NCBI RefSeq assembly: GCF_003255815.1 | Contig: NC_037681.1 | Span: 69,173,053 to 69,237,052, forward strand | Origin: Theropithecus gelada | Lineage: Eukaryota; Chordata; Mammalia; Primates; Cercopithecidae | DNA length: 64,000 nucleotides | Direction: 5' to 3' | Shown: in pieces, positions 24,704 through 37,470 of the stretch | How the letters are laid out: each line of letters starts with the position of its first letter | Position numbering within the stretch: the first letter of the stretch is position 1 | Translations under genes and position numbers: made by a program | Notes under the pieces: generated by a model | What the model saw: only the letters and a program-made list of their open reading frames with translations | Database searches by the model: none | Told to the model about the DNA's origin: nothing

Positions 24704-24955
24704 GCCTGTTGCCCAGGCTGGAGTGCAGTGGCATGATCTCAGCTCATTGGGTTCAAGCGATTCTCCTGTCTCAGTCTCCCGAGAAGCTGGGATTACAGAT
24801 GCCCACTGCCATGCCTGGCTAATTTTTTGTATTTTTAGTAGAGGCAGGGTTTCACCATATTGGTTGGGCTGGCCTTGAACTCCTGACCTTAGGTGATCCA
24901 CCTGCCTCAGCCTCCCAAAGTGCTGGGGAAACAGGCATGAGCCACCGTGCCTGGC
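24704..24955 (-). mobile_element. Partial Alu, antisense
   Basis: Begins at gcctgttgcccaggctgg without the usual T tail and ends ccgtgcctggc. The tail side is missing. Confidence 0.88.
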
Positions 24956-25404
24956 TGGCTCATTTTTTTTTACATATGGATATTCAATTGTTTCACCATC
25001 GTTTGTTAAAAAGACTGCCCTGTCTCACTGAATTAGCTCTCTGTGCACATTAAGTATCTAAAGCACTTCACCTTTAGTGAAAAGTATTACATCTGTGTTG
25101 GTTTATTACTGAAGGTTCATTCTGTTTTATTAATTCACGTGACTATCTTTTTGCTAGTACCACACTGTCTTGATTATGGCAACTTTATAGTAAATCAGAG
25201 AGTGTGAATTTCTCAAATTTGTTCTTTTTTCCAAATTGTTTGGGCTATTCTAATTCCTTTGTATTTCCATATAAATGTTAGGATGTGCTTGTCAGTTTCT
25301 AAAAAGAAAAGTTGCTAAGACTGCTTTGGGTTGTGTTGAATCGGTAGATCAGTAAGGGGAAGTGATGTCTTCACAATATTGAGTCTTCCAATTCAGGGGC
25401 ATAA

Positions 25405-25439
<35 letters not shown>

Positions 25440-25574
25440 GGTTTTTGACTTCTCTTACTAATGTTTTCTAGTTTTTAGCATATGTATATTTTATATATTC
25501 TGTTATATTTTTATCTAAATATTTCATGGTTTTTGGTGCTATTATAAATAGTACCTAAAAATGCCATCAAGAAC

Positions 25575-28325
25575 TTTTTTTTTTCCTTCATTTTGTTTTT
25601 ATTATAGCATGTTTGCTTAATTTACAGCAAGCAGAAAATAAGCTGGGTCTTGTTTTGATCCAAACATTGATGTTTTAAAGGTTATATACAATATTTGTTA
25701 AAAAGAACATAAAAATACCTTTTTAGAAGCCTCTATAAGAAAGAAAATATAAAGTTTAATCCCACAACTTTCCTCTTTGCTAGAACTGCAAACTACTGCT
25801 ACAGTTTTAAATAGACTTTTTGTTGTTTAAACTATACATCCAGGAAAATCTAAAAAAATTAAAGAAATATGCATATAAATGATTGCATAGCAGAACATGA
25901 ACATTAACTGCAAACAGTAAAGAAATGAAAGTTAGAAATACTATCAAATATGCGAACGTTCTAGAATCAATCCTTTAAACACATTCCACAAACAGTATTT
26001 AAAATCCATCATTGTATTTTTTACAGGCAAAGCCTAGATTACTAAAACCAAAATTGAAAAAAGTAATCCTATAAAAGGAATTGTTTCTCCGTAATTCTTA
26101 CTTATATCTGTAAGCAAGCAATCTGAGATTTTTAAAGATGCTAGCTTTTTATTCTGAAATGAAATTGGACATGTCAAGTCACTTTTGTCCCCAAAACGAT
26201 CTTTCAGAGAAATACTAGAAATTATAAATGGTTAAGGGTATTACTTCATTTTTAGTCAGGTACTACACTGATAATCGAAAGCTCAGAAGACGTGACTTTT
26301 GCTTACAACTGGCTAATCCTTTTTCCCAAATTATTTTAAATTTTATGGCACCACAGAATCACCTAGAATGAGTGTTATCTTTCATCTTGCCTCGTATTAA
26401 ATAAACTGAGGTGTGAAAAGCAGGCCTCCCTCATAAAGAGGCAGACAAATTTTGATACAAATCCATGAGCCAAGTGCTGTAAGCATCAAACTTTCAGTTC
26501 TTTTACACTATGCACACACACACGAAACCTACTTGGAAACAATTGCCTCTAACAGCAGTAAGAAAACTAAGCAATATTATGGTCAACAACGTTCCTTAAA
26601 CTTTAGAATAACTACATAAGAATATTTCTTTCTCCTTAAAATTATTTTTGCCATCATCGACGTGCTCAAATTTTAAGGTGAGTTTTTGTGTTTTCTGTGT
26701 TCCAAATCTTCATAGGAATGAGAAGAAAAGCAGTCAAGCCTCCATGTTTCAGTCAAGAACTCAATTACCCAGCTGGTATCATTCCCCAAGACAGTGGGGT
26801 TAACAAAAGAACTAATCCACACTGCATCAAAAATAATTATCATTGGCCTAGACATCTTTTTTTTTTGAGATGGAGTCTCACTCTGTTGCCCAGGCTGGAG
26901 TGCAGTGGCATGATTTTGGCTCACTGCAACATCCACCTCCTGGGTTCAAGCGATTCTCTTGCCTCAGCCTCCCGAGTAGCTGAGATTACAGGTAGGCGCC
27001 ACCATGCCTGGCTAATTTTTGTATTTTTAGTAGAGACGGGGTTTCACCATGTTGGTTAGGCTGGTCTCGAACTCCTGACTTCATGATCCACCCACCTTGG
27101 CTTCCCAAAGTGCTGGGATTACAGGTGTGAGCCACTGCGCCTGACTGGGCCTAGACATCTTGACAAGACATAAAGGTCCACCCTGAACCTAAATGTGTCT
27201 GAGCAGTCAGTGTTGTATTGTGGCTACTACTTCACTTTTGTATCACTCTATCTTATTAGCAAGCTACATTTCTAGGTTAACAGTTCTACCAAATATGAAT
27301 ATGAAAGTTTATTTTTAATGAGACAATATTGCAAATTGTGGTCAACCAACATCTTTTCACCAAATACTTCAAGCATAAAAAATGAGAATCTTTACAAAAA
27401 TATATAGAGACACCACAAATTGGTAGCTGCCCATAACATTAGACAAACTGGACTCTTAAGAGTGGCTTCTCAACAGCATATCATTTAATTATAACTGTTG
27501 CCTGGTACAGGGAAAACTAACAAGTGTTTTTAAAGCATCATTGCAACATTGTATTCCTGATAATTTAAGTAAACCAAACTATGAGTAAATGAATGATACA
27601 TGCCTAAAATTGAGCATGGTCTATACTGTCAGTGGCCACTGGACTTAGGACTAGTCCAAGACCTTGATCTAGATTTTGACCTAGACCTAGACTGTGATCT
27701 TGACTGAGATTTGGATCTAGGTGATTCTTTTTTCCTTGATTCCTTTTCATATCTTGAGCCAGACTTATAATGTGTTTTGGAATCTGTTTTAGAGGTGCCT
27801 CTAGTTTTAGTGTGAGATGCAGACCTAGAACATGATTTAGCCTTCATTTCTTTCTTGGGCTGGGACTTGGACCGTGATCTTGAATTGGATTTTGATCTGG
27901 AAAAAGATTGATTTCGGTGTTTGAATCTGTCATTGTCGGAATGGCTTCTGCTACGCTGTGGTCTTCCAGTCCGTCTACTGTTTCTAGGATGGTATGATCT
28001 TCTATAGTTGTAATCAAAAGACCAACTTCTTGATCTCCTCTTTTCATAACTTTGGCTTCTAGAATGCCTGTATCTGTCATAATCATCATAGCCTGAAGAA
28101 CTGTACACATTCCTCTCTTCCTTGGCTTTCATCTGATTTGGTGTCTTTCGATCCCCCTGGGCAAACTATTTCAATCTGCTGTCCACAAATCCACTTTCTG
28201 TCCAAATTATGTAAATCGTCTTTAGCATCACGAACATCCCAGAGACGTGTTGAAGGGATGCAGGCAGTGGGACATGGCTGCGGCATGTCTCAGCCAGACA
28301 CACTAACGGGCTCAGCAAACCGTGC
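25575..28325 (-). pseudogene. SRSF10: SRSF10 processed pseudogene (Alu-interrupted, RRM deleted)
   Basis: A retrocopy of the splicing factor SRSF10 mRNA. On the minus strand the start codon is at 28275-28273 (MSxxLxPxNTSL), but sequence jumps from NTSL straight to DVRDA-DDLHNLDRKWICG. About 46 codons of the RRM are therefore missing, and a stop follows within a few codons in the start frame. The C-terminal RS domain is open from 28132 to the native-position stop at 27629 (…SWTSPKSSGH end), rich in SR/RS dipeptides. A 2-kb 3'UTR follows with reversed AATAAA at 25598-25603 and a poly(A) tract at 25575-25584. Flanks atgccatcaagaac (25561) and atgccaagacc (28326) form an imperfect target duplication. 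A functional protein is not expected; lack of introns marks it as processed. Confidence 0.92.
26857..27147 (-). mobile_element. Alu, antisense, inside SRSF10 pseudogene 3'UTR
   Basis: Reversed full-length Alu with a perfect 14-bp target duplication ggcctagacatctt at 26845-26858 and 27148-27161, so it inserted after the retrocopy. Confidence 0.95.
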
Positions 28326-28405
28326 ATGCCAAGACCATTTTTATTCTTATTTTAAGCTTCATTTGCATTGCATTTTTAAAAATATATTTTTAATTAATTC
28401 ATTAG

Positions 28406-28534
28406 TTTGTGGAGACAGACAGAGTTTCATTGTGTTATCCAGGTTGGTCTCTAATGTCCGGCCTCAAGCACTTGTCTCACTTTGGCTTCCCAAAGTGCTG
28501 GGATTACAGATATATGAGCCACTGTGCCCAGCCT
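28406..28534 (-). mobile_element. Alu monomer (FLAM/FRAM-like), antisense
   Basis: About 130 bases related to a single Alu arm, from ggagacagacagagtttc to gccactgtgcccagcc. Diverged. Confidence 0.75.
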
Positions 28535-30114
28535 AAAATACATTTTTTTAAAAGGTAGAAAAAACTAAAAATTTCTAAGGCATTTGCAGTACATTGCCAC
28601 AGTATTTTAAAAAGAGGTTGTGCCGATTTTTCCTGCCACCAGTACTTTGATCAGTTTTGCCATATAGTTGACACTATATCACTACTGACTTTTACAAATT
28701 TGATTTTTCTTTCATGCTAAAATACACGTACAATTAGCCATTTAACTTTTATTTTTAAATTATTTTTACAATTTTTAACTGTATAGCTTAGTGACAGTAA
28801 GTATATTCACATTGTTGTACAGCTATCACCACCACCTGTCTCTAGAAATTTTTCATCTTGTCAAACTCCATGCGCATTAAACATTAACTCCCCATTTCTC
28901 ACTCTCCCAGTCCCTGACAAACAACCATTCTACTTTCCGTCTCTATGAATTTGACTACTTTAGTTACCTCATCTAAGTGGAATCAGACAGTATTTGCCCT
29001 TTTCATTTAGCATAATGTCTCAGGGTTCTTCCATGTTGTAGCATGTGTCAGAATTTACTTCCTTTTTAAGGCTGAATAATATCCCATTGTATGCATATAT
29101 TGCATTTTGTGTATTCATTCAGGTGTCTGTGGATACTTGGGTTGCTTCCAGCTTTTGACTGTTGTGAATAATGCTGCTATAAACATGGTGTACAAATATC
29201 TCTTCAAATCCCTGTCTTTATTTTTTTTGGATATATATGGAGAAATGGAGCTGCAAAATCATATGACAGTTCTACTTTTAATCTTGTTAGGAACTGCCAT
29301 ACAGTTTCCATAGAGGCTGCACCATTTTACATTCTCAACAGTAGTGTACAAGCGTCTGATTTCTCCACATCCCCACCAACACTTACTTTCTGTTTTTGTT
29401 TTTGTTTTGTTTTTTTAAATAATTGCTACCCTAAGGGATTTGAAGTGGTATCTTGTAGTTTTGATACGTATTTCCTTAATGATTAGTGATGTTGAACATT
29501 GTTTTATGTACTTCTGGCCATTTGTATATGTTCTTTGGAGAGAAGTCTATTCAAGTCCTTTGCCCATTTTTTTTAATTGGACTGTTTGTTTTGTTGTTGT
29601 TGAGTTGTAGTTCTTTATATATCCTGGATATTCACCTCTTATCAGATGTATGATTTGCAGATATTTTCTCCCATTTCATGGGTCACCTTTACTCTGTGTT
29701 AATAGTGTCTTTTGAGCACAAAAGTTTTTGATTTTGGTGAAGTCCATTTTATCTATTTTTTTCTTTTGTTACCTATGCTTTTGGTGTCATATCCAGTAAA
29801 TTATTTTCAAATCTAATGTCATGAAATTTTCACCATGTGTTTTCCTCTAAGAGATTTATAGTTTCAGTTCTTATGTTTAGCTCTTTGATCCATTTTGAGT
29901 TAATTTTTGTAGATGGTGTAAATTTAGGGTTCAACTCCATTATTTTCAATGTGTCCTAGTTTTCCCAAAATGATTTGTTGAAAAGACTGTCCATTCCACA
30001 TTGAATGGTCTTGTTACCCTTCTGGAAAATTGACCTTTTATGTAAGGGTTTGTTGCTGGGATCTTTATCCCATTGGTATATACACCTGTCTTTACATTAA
30101 TAACACACTGGTTT

Positions 30115-30615
30115 GATTTTTAAATTTTTATTATTTATCACTTCAACTTTTATTTAAGATTCAGGGAGTACATGTGCAAGGTTTGTGACATAGGTATATT
30201 GCATCATGCCGCGGTTTGGGGTGTGATTGATCCTGTCATCCAGTTACTATGCAGAGTACCCAAAATAGTTCTTCAGCCCTTGCTCCCACTTCTTCTCCCT
30301 TTTTGGAGTCCCCAATGTCTATTATTTCCACCACTGTGTCTGTATGTGCTGAATATTTAGCTCCTAATTTATAAGTGACAACATCTCGTATATGGTTTTC
30401 TGTTCCTGTGTTAATTCACTTAAGATAATAGCACTCAACAGTATGCATGTTGCTGCAAAGAACATGATTCCCCCCCCCCCTTTTTTTTTTTTTTGGCTGC
30501 ATAGCATTCCATGGTATATATGTAACACATTTTCTTTATTCAGTCTACCATGTATGGGCACCTGGACTGATTCCGTGTCTTTGCTATTGTGAATAGTACA
30601 TCTGTAAACAGAGAT
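30115..30615 (-). mobile_element. Younger L1 3' fragment nested in old L1M, antisense
   Basis: Reversed L1 3'UTR and ORF2 end (gggagtacatgtgcaaggtt, and gtgttgctgcaaagaacatga-like) parallel 47710-48130 of the intact copy. A C10/T15 homopolymer run lies at ~30471-30495. Confidence 0.75.
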
Positions 30616-31342
30616 GATTTTAGTTTAGTTTTTCCTTTCTAATTTTGATGTCTTTTATTTATTTTACTTGCCTAATTGTCCTGGCTAGTACTTTTTTTTT
30701 TATTACTGTGTTGATTAGAAGTGGTGAAAGTATTTGTCCTTTCCTTCTTTCTAATCTTAGAGAAGAGATTTCAGGGATTTACCATTCAGCATGATTCTTT
30801 TTTTTATGTTGAACTATCCTTGCATCCCAGGAATAAATCTCATTTGGCCATGGTGTAGGATTCTTATAATGTGCTATTATATCTATTTGCCAGTATTTTG
30901 TTGAGGATTTTTACACGAATATTCATCAGAAGTATTGGTCTGTCATTTTTATGTTTTGTCTTTGTCTGGCTTTGGTATCAGGGTAATGCTGGCCTCGTGA
31001 AATAAGTTTGGAGATATTTTGTTCTTCCATTTTTTGGAAGAGTTTGAGGGTGATTGGTATTCATCTTTAAATGTTTGGTATAATTTTCTAGTGAAGCCAT
31101 TTGGTTCTGGATTTTTCTTTGTAGGTAGGGTTTTGATTACTTATTCAGTCTACTTTCCAATCAATATACTTACTAAGATTTTCTATTCTGATTCAGTCTA
31201 GATTGTGTATTTCTAGGAGTTTGTTAATTTTTAAAATAGATTATCTGATTTGTTGTGGTGTAAGTGTTCATAGTTTTCTCTTAAAGTTCTTTATATTTCT
31301 GTAAAATTGGTAATGATGTCCCCTCTTTTATTTATAATTTTG

Positions 31343-31345
<3 letters not shown>

Positions 31346-31379
<34 letters not shown>

Positions 31380-31656
31380 GAAACATTCTCTGTTGCCCAG
31401 GCTGAAGTGCAGTGGTGTGATCCCGGCTCACTGCAACCTCTGCCTCCTGAGTTCAAATGATTCTTGTGCCTCAGCCTCCTGAGTAGCTGGGATTGCAGGT
31501 GTGCTCTACTATGCCCAGCTAATTTTTGTATTTTTGGTAGAGTTGGGGTTTTGCCATGCTGGCCAGGCTGGTCTACAACTCCTGGCCTCAAGTGATCCAC
31601 CTGCCTCAGCCTCTCAGAGCGCTGTGATTACAGGCGTGAGCCACCGTGGCCGATCC
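31346..31656 (-). mobile_element. Alu, antisense, with (ATT)n tail
   Basis: Reversed Alu whose tail has become a ~34-base ATT trinucleotide run at 31346-31379, a typical microsatellite born from an Alu tail. Confidence 0.92.
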
Positions 31657-31959
31657 TCGTTGATAATTTTAGTTGAGTCTTCTCTTCTTCTTATCAGTCT
31701 AGTTATAAAGGTTTATCAATTTTATTGATCTTTTTGAAGAAGCAACTCTTGGTTTTGTCGATTTTTCTCTGTTGTTTCTCATTTCTGTGTTTTCTTTTTC
31801 TCTAATGTTATTATTTATTTCATTCTGCTAGCTTTAGGTTTGATTTGTTCTTTATAGTTTTTTAGATGTAAAGTTAAACTGTTAGAGATTGATCTTTTAA
31901 AATGTAGGCATTTATAGGTATACATTTCCCTCCCCATTGTTTTTACTTCATCCCCAGAC

Positions 31960-32256
31960 TTTTTTTTTTTTTTTTTGAGACAGAGTTTCACTCTGTTGCC
32001 TGGGATGTAGGCAGTGGCACAATCTTGGCTCAGTGCAACCTTTGCCTTTGGGTTTAGGTGATTCTCCTGCCTCAGCCTCCTGAGTAGCTGGGATTACAGG
32101 CACCCACCACCACTCCTGGCTAATATTTGTAGTTCTAGTAGAGACAGGGTTTCACCATATTGGCCAGTCTGATCTCGAACTCCTGACTTCAAGTAATCCG
32201 CCTGCCTCAGCCTCCCAAAGTGCTGGGATTACAAGCGTGGGCCACTGCACCCGGCC
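31960..32256 (-). mobile_element. Alu, antisense
   Basis: T tail at 31960, ends gcacccggcc. Confidence 0.93.
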
Positions 32257-33206
32257 TGTTGCATATATTTAGGAGATCTAATGTTTGGTGCACATGTATT
32301 TATAGCTGTTATATCTTCTTGGTAAATTGATTCTTTTTTCATTATGTAACTTAAATTTTTTTTTTCCTTTTTAAATAACAGTTTTTGACCTAAAATCCAT
32401 TTTTTCTAGTGGTAACATAACCATTGCAGCTCTATTGGTTATCATTTGCATGGACTTTATTTTTCCGTCTTTTCACTTTCAGCCTATTCATGTCCTAGAT
32501 ATTTAATCTCTTATAGAGAGCATATAATTGGATCTTATATTTTATCCATTCTCCTAAACTATGTCTTTTGATTGGGGAATTTAATTCATTTGCATTTACA
32601 GTAATTACTAATTGGGAAGAACTAACTCTTGCCGTTTTGCTGTTTTCTATATGTATTTAGGTTTTCTGTGATTTCCTCCTTTGTTACCTTCCTTTGTGTA
32701 TAATTGATTTTTGGTTTCCCTTCTCATTTCCTTTGTGAACATTCTATAGATATTTTCTTTGTGGTTACCATGGGTATTACATATAATATTTTAGGCTTGT
32801 AATAATCTCTTTTAATCAGATACCCACTTAAATTCAATCACATACAAAAAGTTTACTCCTTTACAACTTCGCCCTCCCCCACTTTGTCTTATTGTTGTTA
32901 CAGATTACTTCTTTATATATTATTTACCCATTAACATAGATTTTTTTATGCTTTTGTCTTTTAAATGATGTAGAAGAATAAAATCAATTATAAACTAAAA
33001 TTATGTTAACATTGATTTTTGTATTTGTCCATCTATTTACCTTTACCAGATAATTTTACATTTTGTGTAGCTTCAAGTTACTATCTAGCATCTATTTATT
33101 TTAATTTAAAGGACTCCTTTTAATATTTCTTGTAGGGAAAATCTAATGATAATGAATTCCCTTGGTTTTTATCTAGGAATGTCTTAATTTATCTTTCATT
33201 TTTTAA

Positions 33207-33312
33207 AGGATGGTAAGGCAGAATTTATTCAAGGAGATCCATGGCAATAGGAACTACTCTAGCTGGGTTTTGCAGTGGGAGAGAGAGATTGGAAGCAACC
33301 CCCTCCCTTATT
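33207..33312. other. ~105-base insertion within L1, LTR-end-like
   Basis: Interrupts L1 ORF1/ORF2-type sequence between tttatctttcattttt and gaaaaataattttgcc. On the minus strand it holds ccttgaataaattctgcctt, i.e. an AATAAA near one end, reminiscent of an LTR R/U5 end. Family not recognised. Confidence 0.4.
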
Positions 33313-33519
33313 TTTGAAAAATAATTTTGCCAGATACAGAAATCTTGGTTGATTTTTTTTTTTTTTTAAAACACTTTAAATATGTCATCCCACTGCCTTG
33401 TGGTCTTCAAACTTCTGCTGAGGAATCTGCCAGAACACTTATTGGGGATTCCTTATACGTAGGTGAGTTGCTTTTCTCTTGATGCTTTAAAGGTATATAA
33501 TTTTTTAAATTTATTTTCA

Positions 33520-33783
33520 ACTACCACATGTTCTCATTTATAAGTGGGAGCTAAACAACAAGAACACATGGATACTAGGAGGGGAACAATGAACACGGGA
33601 ATAATTGAGGGTGGAGTGTGGGAGGAGGGAGAGGATCAGAAAAAATAACTGTTGAGTACTGTGCTTATTACCTGGGTGATGAAATTATCTGTAAACTAAA
33701 CCCCCATGACACATAGTTTACCTACATAACAAACCTGTACATATACCCCTGAACCTAAAGTACAAGTTAAAAAAAAAAAAAAA
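33520..33783 (+). mobile_element. Short 5'-truncated L1 3' end, sense
   Basis: Starts at taccacatgttctcatttat and runs through the L1 3'UTR (gagggtggagtgtgggagg, catatacccctgaacctaaa) to a poly(A) of ~17 bases at 33770-33783. Confidence 0.9.
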
Positions 33784-33854
33784 GAGAAGTTCCATTTAGA
33801 AAGAGGTTTCCCTTGTAGATGTATTAAAATATTACACATTCTAAACTGAAACTT

Positions 33855-34151
33855 GGCTGGGCATAGTGGCTCATGGCTGTAATCCCAGCACATTGGGAGG
33901 CTGAGGAAGGAGGATTGCTTGAGTCCACTAGTTCAAGACCAGCCTGGACAACATGGCAAAACCCCATCAATATAAACAATACAAAAAAATGAGCTGGGCA
34001 TGGCGCTCCCCTCCTGTAGTTCCAGCTACTCGGGAGACTGAGGTGGGAGAATCGCTTGAGTCCAGGAGGTCAAGGCTGCAGTGAACTGAGATTGGGCCAC
34101 TGCATTTAAGCCTGGGCAATAGACTGAGATCCTATCTCAATCAATCAATCA
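33855..34151 (+). mobile_element. Alu, sense
   Basis: From ggctgggcatag to a tcaatcaatcaa tail. Perfect 12-bp target duplication aaactgaaactt at 33843-33854 and 34152-34163. Confidence 0.95.
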
Positions 34152-34331
34152 AAACTGAAACTTAATCCTTCAAATATGTTTATTTTACTTTTCCTAAAAC
34201 AATCTGCCTACAAGTATTAAAGTGTAAAACATTGTTATTTTCCCATTTTGAGATCTCTAATGTAAAAATGGATTTTATAAAAATAATTTTTTAAAACATA
34301 AAATGCTGTATAATAAACATTTTAAAAATTA

Positions 34332-34628
34332 TTTTTATTTTTATATTTTGAGACAATGTCTTGCTGTGTTGCCCAGGCTGGAGAGCAGTGGCAGGTCATA
34401 GCTCACATAGCTCACTGCAGCCCTAATCTCCCAGGCTCAAGTAATTTTCCTGCCTCAGCCTCCTGAGTAGCTGGGACTGTAGGTACACAACACTATACCT
34501 GGGTAATTTTTAAACATTTTTATTTTTAGTAGAGATAAGTTTGGTCTTGAACTCCTGAACTCAAGTGATCCTTTTGTCTTGTCCTCCCAAAGTGCTGGGA
34601 TTACAGGCATAAGCCCCCACACCTGGTC
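34332..34628 (-). mobile_element. Old Alu, antisense
   Basis: Diverged reversed Alu (AluJ-like) ending ccccacacctggtc. Confidence 0.88.
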
Positions 34629-34827
34629 TAAAGGTAGTGTTTTAAAATTTCAATTTCTAATTGTTTATTGCCACTATATAGACATGCAGTTGAATTTTGT
34701 AAATTGACCTAATATCCTGTGACCTTGTTAAACCCACTTAATAATTTTAGTAGTTGTTTTGTAGACCCTTTGGGGTTGCGTTATGTAGACTGTAATCTAT
34801 TTTGATGAATAAAAAAATATGTCTTCT

Positions 34828-35110
34828 GGGGTCGGGAGCAGTGGCTCACGCCTATAATCCCAGCACTTTGGGAGGCCGAGGCGGGTGGATCACGAGGTCA
34901 GGAGATAGAGACCATCCTGGCTAACATGGTGAAACCCTGTCTCTACTAAAAATCCAAAAAATTAGCTGGGCGTGGTGGTGAGCGCTTGTAGTCCCAGCCA
35001 CTCGGGAGGCTGAGGCAGGAGAATGGCGTGAACCTGGGAGGCAGAGCTTGCAGTGAGTGGAGACCGCATCACTGCACTCCAGCCTGGGTGACAGAGCCAG
35101 ACTCCGTCTC

Positions 35111-35138
<28 letters not shown>
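34828..35138 (+). mobile_element. AluY-like element, sense, with A28 tail and (CA)n
   Basis: Young-looking Alu (gaggtcaggagatagagaccatcc) ending in a 28-base A run at 35111-35138, followed by a CA repeat to 35156. Confidence 0.93.
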
Positions 35139-35142
<4 letters not shown>

Positions 35143-36153
35143 CACACACACACACATTATAGCATAAATTTAATGCTATAAATTTCCCTCCAGGCACTGC
35201 TTTGGGTACATCTCAAAAGTTTGGACATTATGTTTTTTATATATATGTTTATAAAGTATATATATAAATATGGGTGTATATATATATTTCTTCCCATAGC
35301 TTTTTTTTTCTTGGCTTATTGCACTGATTTAGGACTTCCGGTACAAAATTAAATAAGAGTGCTGAGAGCAGAAATCTCGTTCCTGATTTTAAGGGGAAAG
35401 CATTCTGTCTTTCATCAAGTACTATGTTAACTGTATGGTTTTAATTTTTTTTTTTTTTGTAGATATCCTTTATCAGATGGAAAAAGTTTTCTTTAATGTA
35501 GTTTATTTTTTTAAATCATGAGTTGACGTTAGGTTTAAACAATTTTCCCCTATATCTATTGAAACAAATGGGTTTCCTTCTTTCATGTTTTGATATGGTG
35601 AGATACACTGATTGACTTTTGAATGTTCAACTTTCAAATGCATTCTCAGGATAAACTTCCTTTTGTAATGTTGTGTTATTCATTTTATGCATTGCTGGAT
35701 TCAATTTGCTAAAATTTCGTTGTGGATTTTTGCTTCTGTGTTCATGAGGAGTACTGGTCTGTAGTTTTCTTATTTTGTGCTGGGTATTAGGATAATGTTA
35801 GTTTCATAAAATGAATTGCTATATATCTGTATCTCTCCTGTTTTCTGATAGAGTTTTTAGCTTTCTGAATTTAGAATTTTTCTTTGTGGGAAGGTTTTTA
35901 ATGGAATTAAATTTCTTTAACTGATATGTCTCTTTAGGTTATCTGTTTCTTCTTGAGTAAATTTTGGTAATTTCTTTCAATGAATTTATCCATTTTACTT
36001 AAGTTGTAAAATTTATTGAAAGTTGATAATATATTATTTTAATGCCTTTAGGATCTATGTAACATCCCTTCTTTAATTATTAATACTGTTTGCTTGTGTC
36101 TTCTGTCTGTCTCTCTCTCACTCTTTCTCTCTCTGTCATGCTAGAGGTTTTTC

Positions 36154-36154
<1 letters not shown>

Positions 36155-36184
<30 letters not shown>

Positions 36185-36462
36185 ACAGTCTGGCTCTGTT
36201 GCTCAGGCTGGAGTTCAGGTGGTGTGATCTTGGCTCACTGCAATCTGTACCTCCTGGGTTCAAGTGATTCTCATGCCTCAGCCTGCCGACTAGCTGGGAT
36301 TACAGGTGTATGCCACCACACCTGACTGATTTTTGTATTTTTAGTAGAGACTGGATTTCACCATGTTGGCCAGGCTGGTCTCCAACTCTTGGCCTCAAGT
36401 GATCCGCCTGCCTTGGCCTGCTAAAGTGCTGGGATTACAGGTGTGAGCCACCCTGCCTGGCC
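36155..36462 (-). mobile_element. Alu, antisense
   Basis: T tail at 36155, ends ccctgcctggcc. A 10-bp target duplication aggtttttca occurs at 36145-36154 and 36463-36472. Confidence 0.94.
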
Positions 36463-37470
36463 AGGTTTTTCACTTTTATTGATAATTTCAAAGAATGAAC
36501 TTTTGGCCTTAATGATTTCTCTCTCTCTCTCTCTTTTTTTTCTCGGTTTGTAATTTCACTGTTTTTCCCTTTTAAAATTTTTATTATTTCCTTCCTTCTG
36601 TTTACTTTGGACTTATTTTAGCCTTCTTTTTCTAGTTTCTTAAGGTGGAATATTAGGCCATTGATTTGAGACATACTTATTTTCTGATATAATAATTTAA
36701 TGATATAAATTTCCCCCTAGGCACTGCTTTGGGTATATCTCAAAAGTTTGGACATTATGTTTTCATTTGCATTCAATTACAATTATTTTCTAATTTCTTC
36801 TATGATTTAGTCTTTGACCATTGGGTATTTAGAATTGTGTTGTTTACTTTTTAAATATTTGGGAAATTTTTCAGATATCTTTCTGTTATTGGTTTCTAGT
36901 GTAATTCTTTTGTGGTCAGAGAATATACTTTATATATTTTAAATTTGCCAGGTTTTGTTTTGTGTTTCAGAATATGGTTTATCTTGGCAAACATGATGTG
37001 TGCTCTTGAAGCTATTTGGCTATTTTTGGGTGGGGTATTCTCTAGATATTAATTAGGTTAAGTTGATTGATTGCATTGTCTAGGGTTTCCGTATCTTCAC
37101 TGAATTTCAGTCCACTTTTTCTATTGACTACTGAGAGAGGAATTTTAAGCCTTTACCTGTAATAGTAGATTTGTCTATTTCTTCTTTTACTTTTATTACT
37201 TTTTAGTTTATTTTTGAAGCTATGTCTGTAGGTATATAAGTATTTAGGATAGTCATCTTCTTCAATTGATCCCTTTATTATTATTTAATGTTTTTTATTT
37301 ATCTCTGATAATATTTCTGGTTCTGAAGTTTACATTTTCTGATATTAATAGAGCAGTTTTAGGTTTATTTTGATTAGTGTTCGCATGGTATGTGTTTTTT
37401 CTGTTCATTTACTTTTAACCTACCTGTGTCACTGTATTTAAAGTGAGTTTCTTTCTTTCTTTCCCTTTTT

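Larger units (their letters stand above)
23621..25574 (-). mobile_element. Mosaic of old L1M fragments, antisense, broken by two Alus
   Basis: Segments 23640-24045, 24349-24703 and 24956-25574 carry antisense L1 3'-end and ORF2 signatures: ttacttaccagtttgacatt-type 3' end sequence, ggtaaggagaagtttttaat, and gttctttttt/gtgttgaatcggtagatc. All are diverged. A pure T run of ~26 bases occurs at 25409-25434. Confidence 0.7.
28640..33490 (-). mobile_element. Old L1M copy, antisense, carrying nested insertions
   Basis: The reversed L1M 3' end (caccaccacctgtctctaga, then a cagacagtatttgccctttt-type stretch) begins near 28640. ORF2-type sequence continues through 30640-31340, 31660-31960 and 32260-33490 (for example gaataggagtggtgaaag-like near 30715 and tcttggttttgtcgattttt near 31748). 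Insertions: an L1P 3' piece (30115-30615), Alus at 31346 and 31960, and a ~105-base insert at 33207. Heavily degenerate. Confidence 0.78.
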
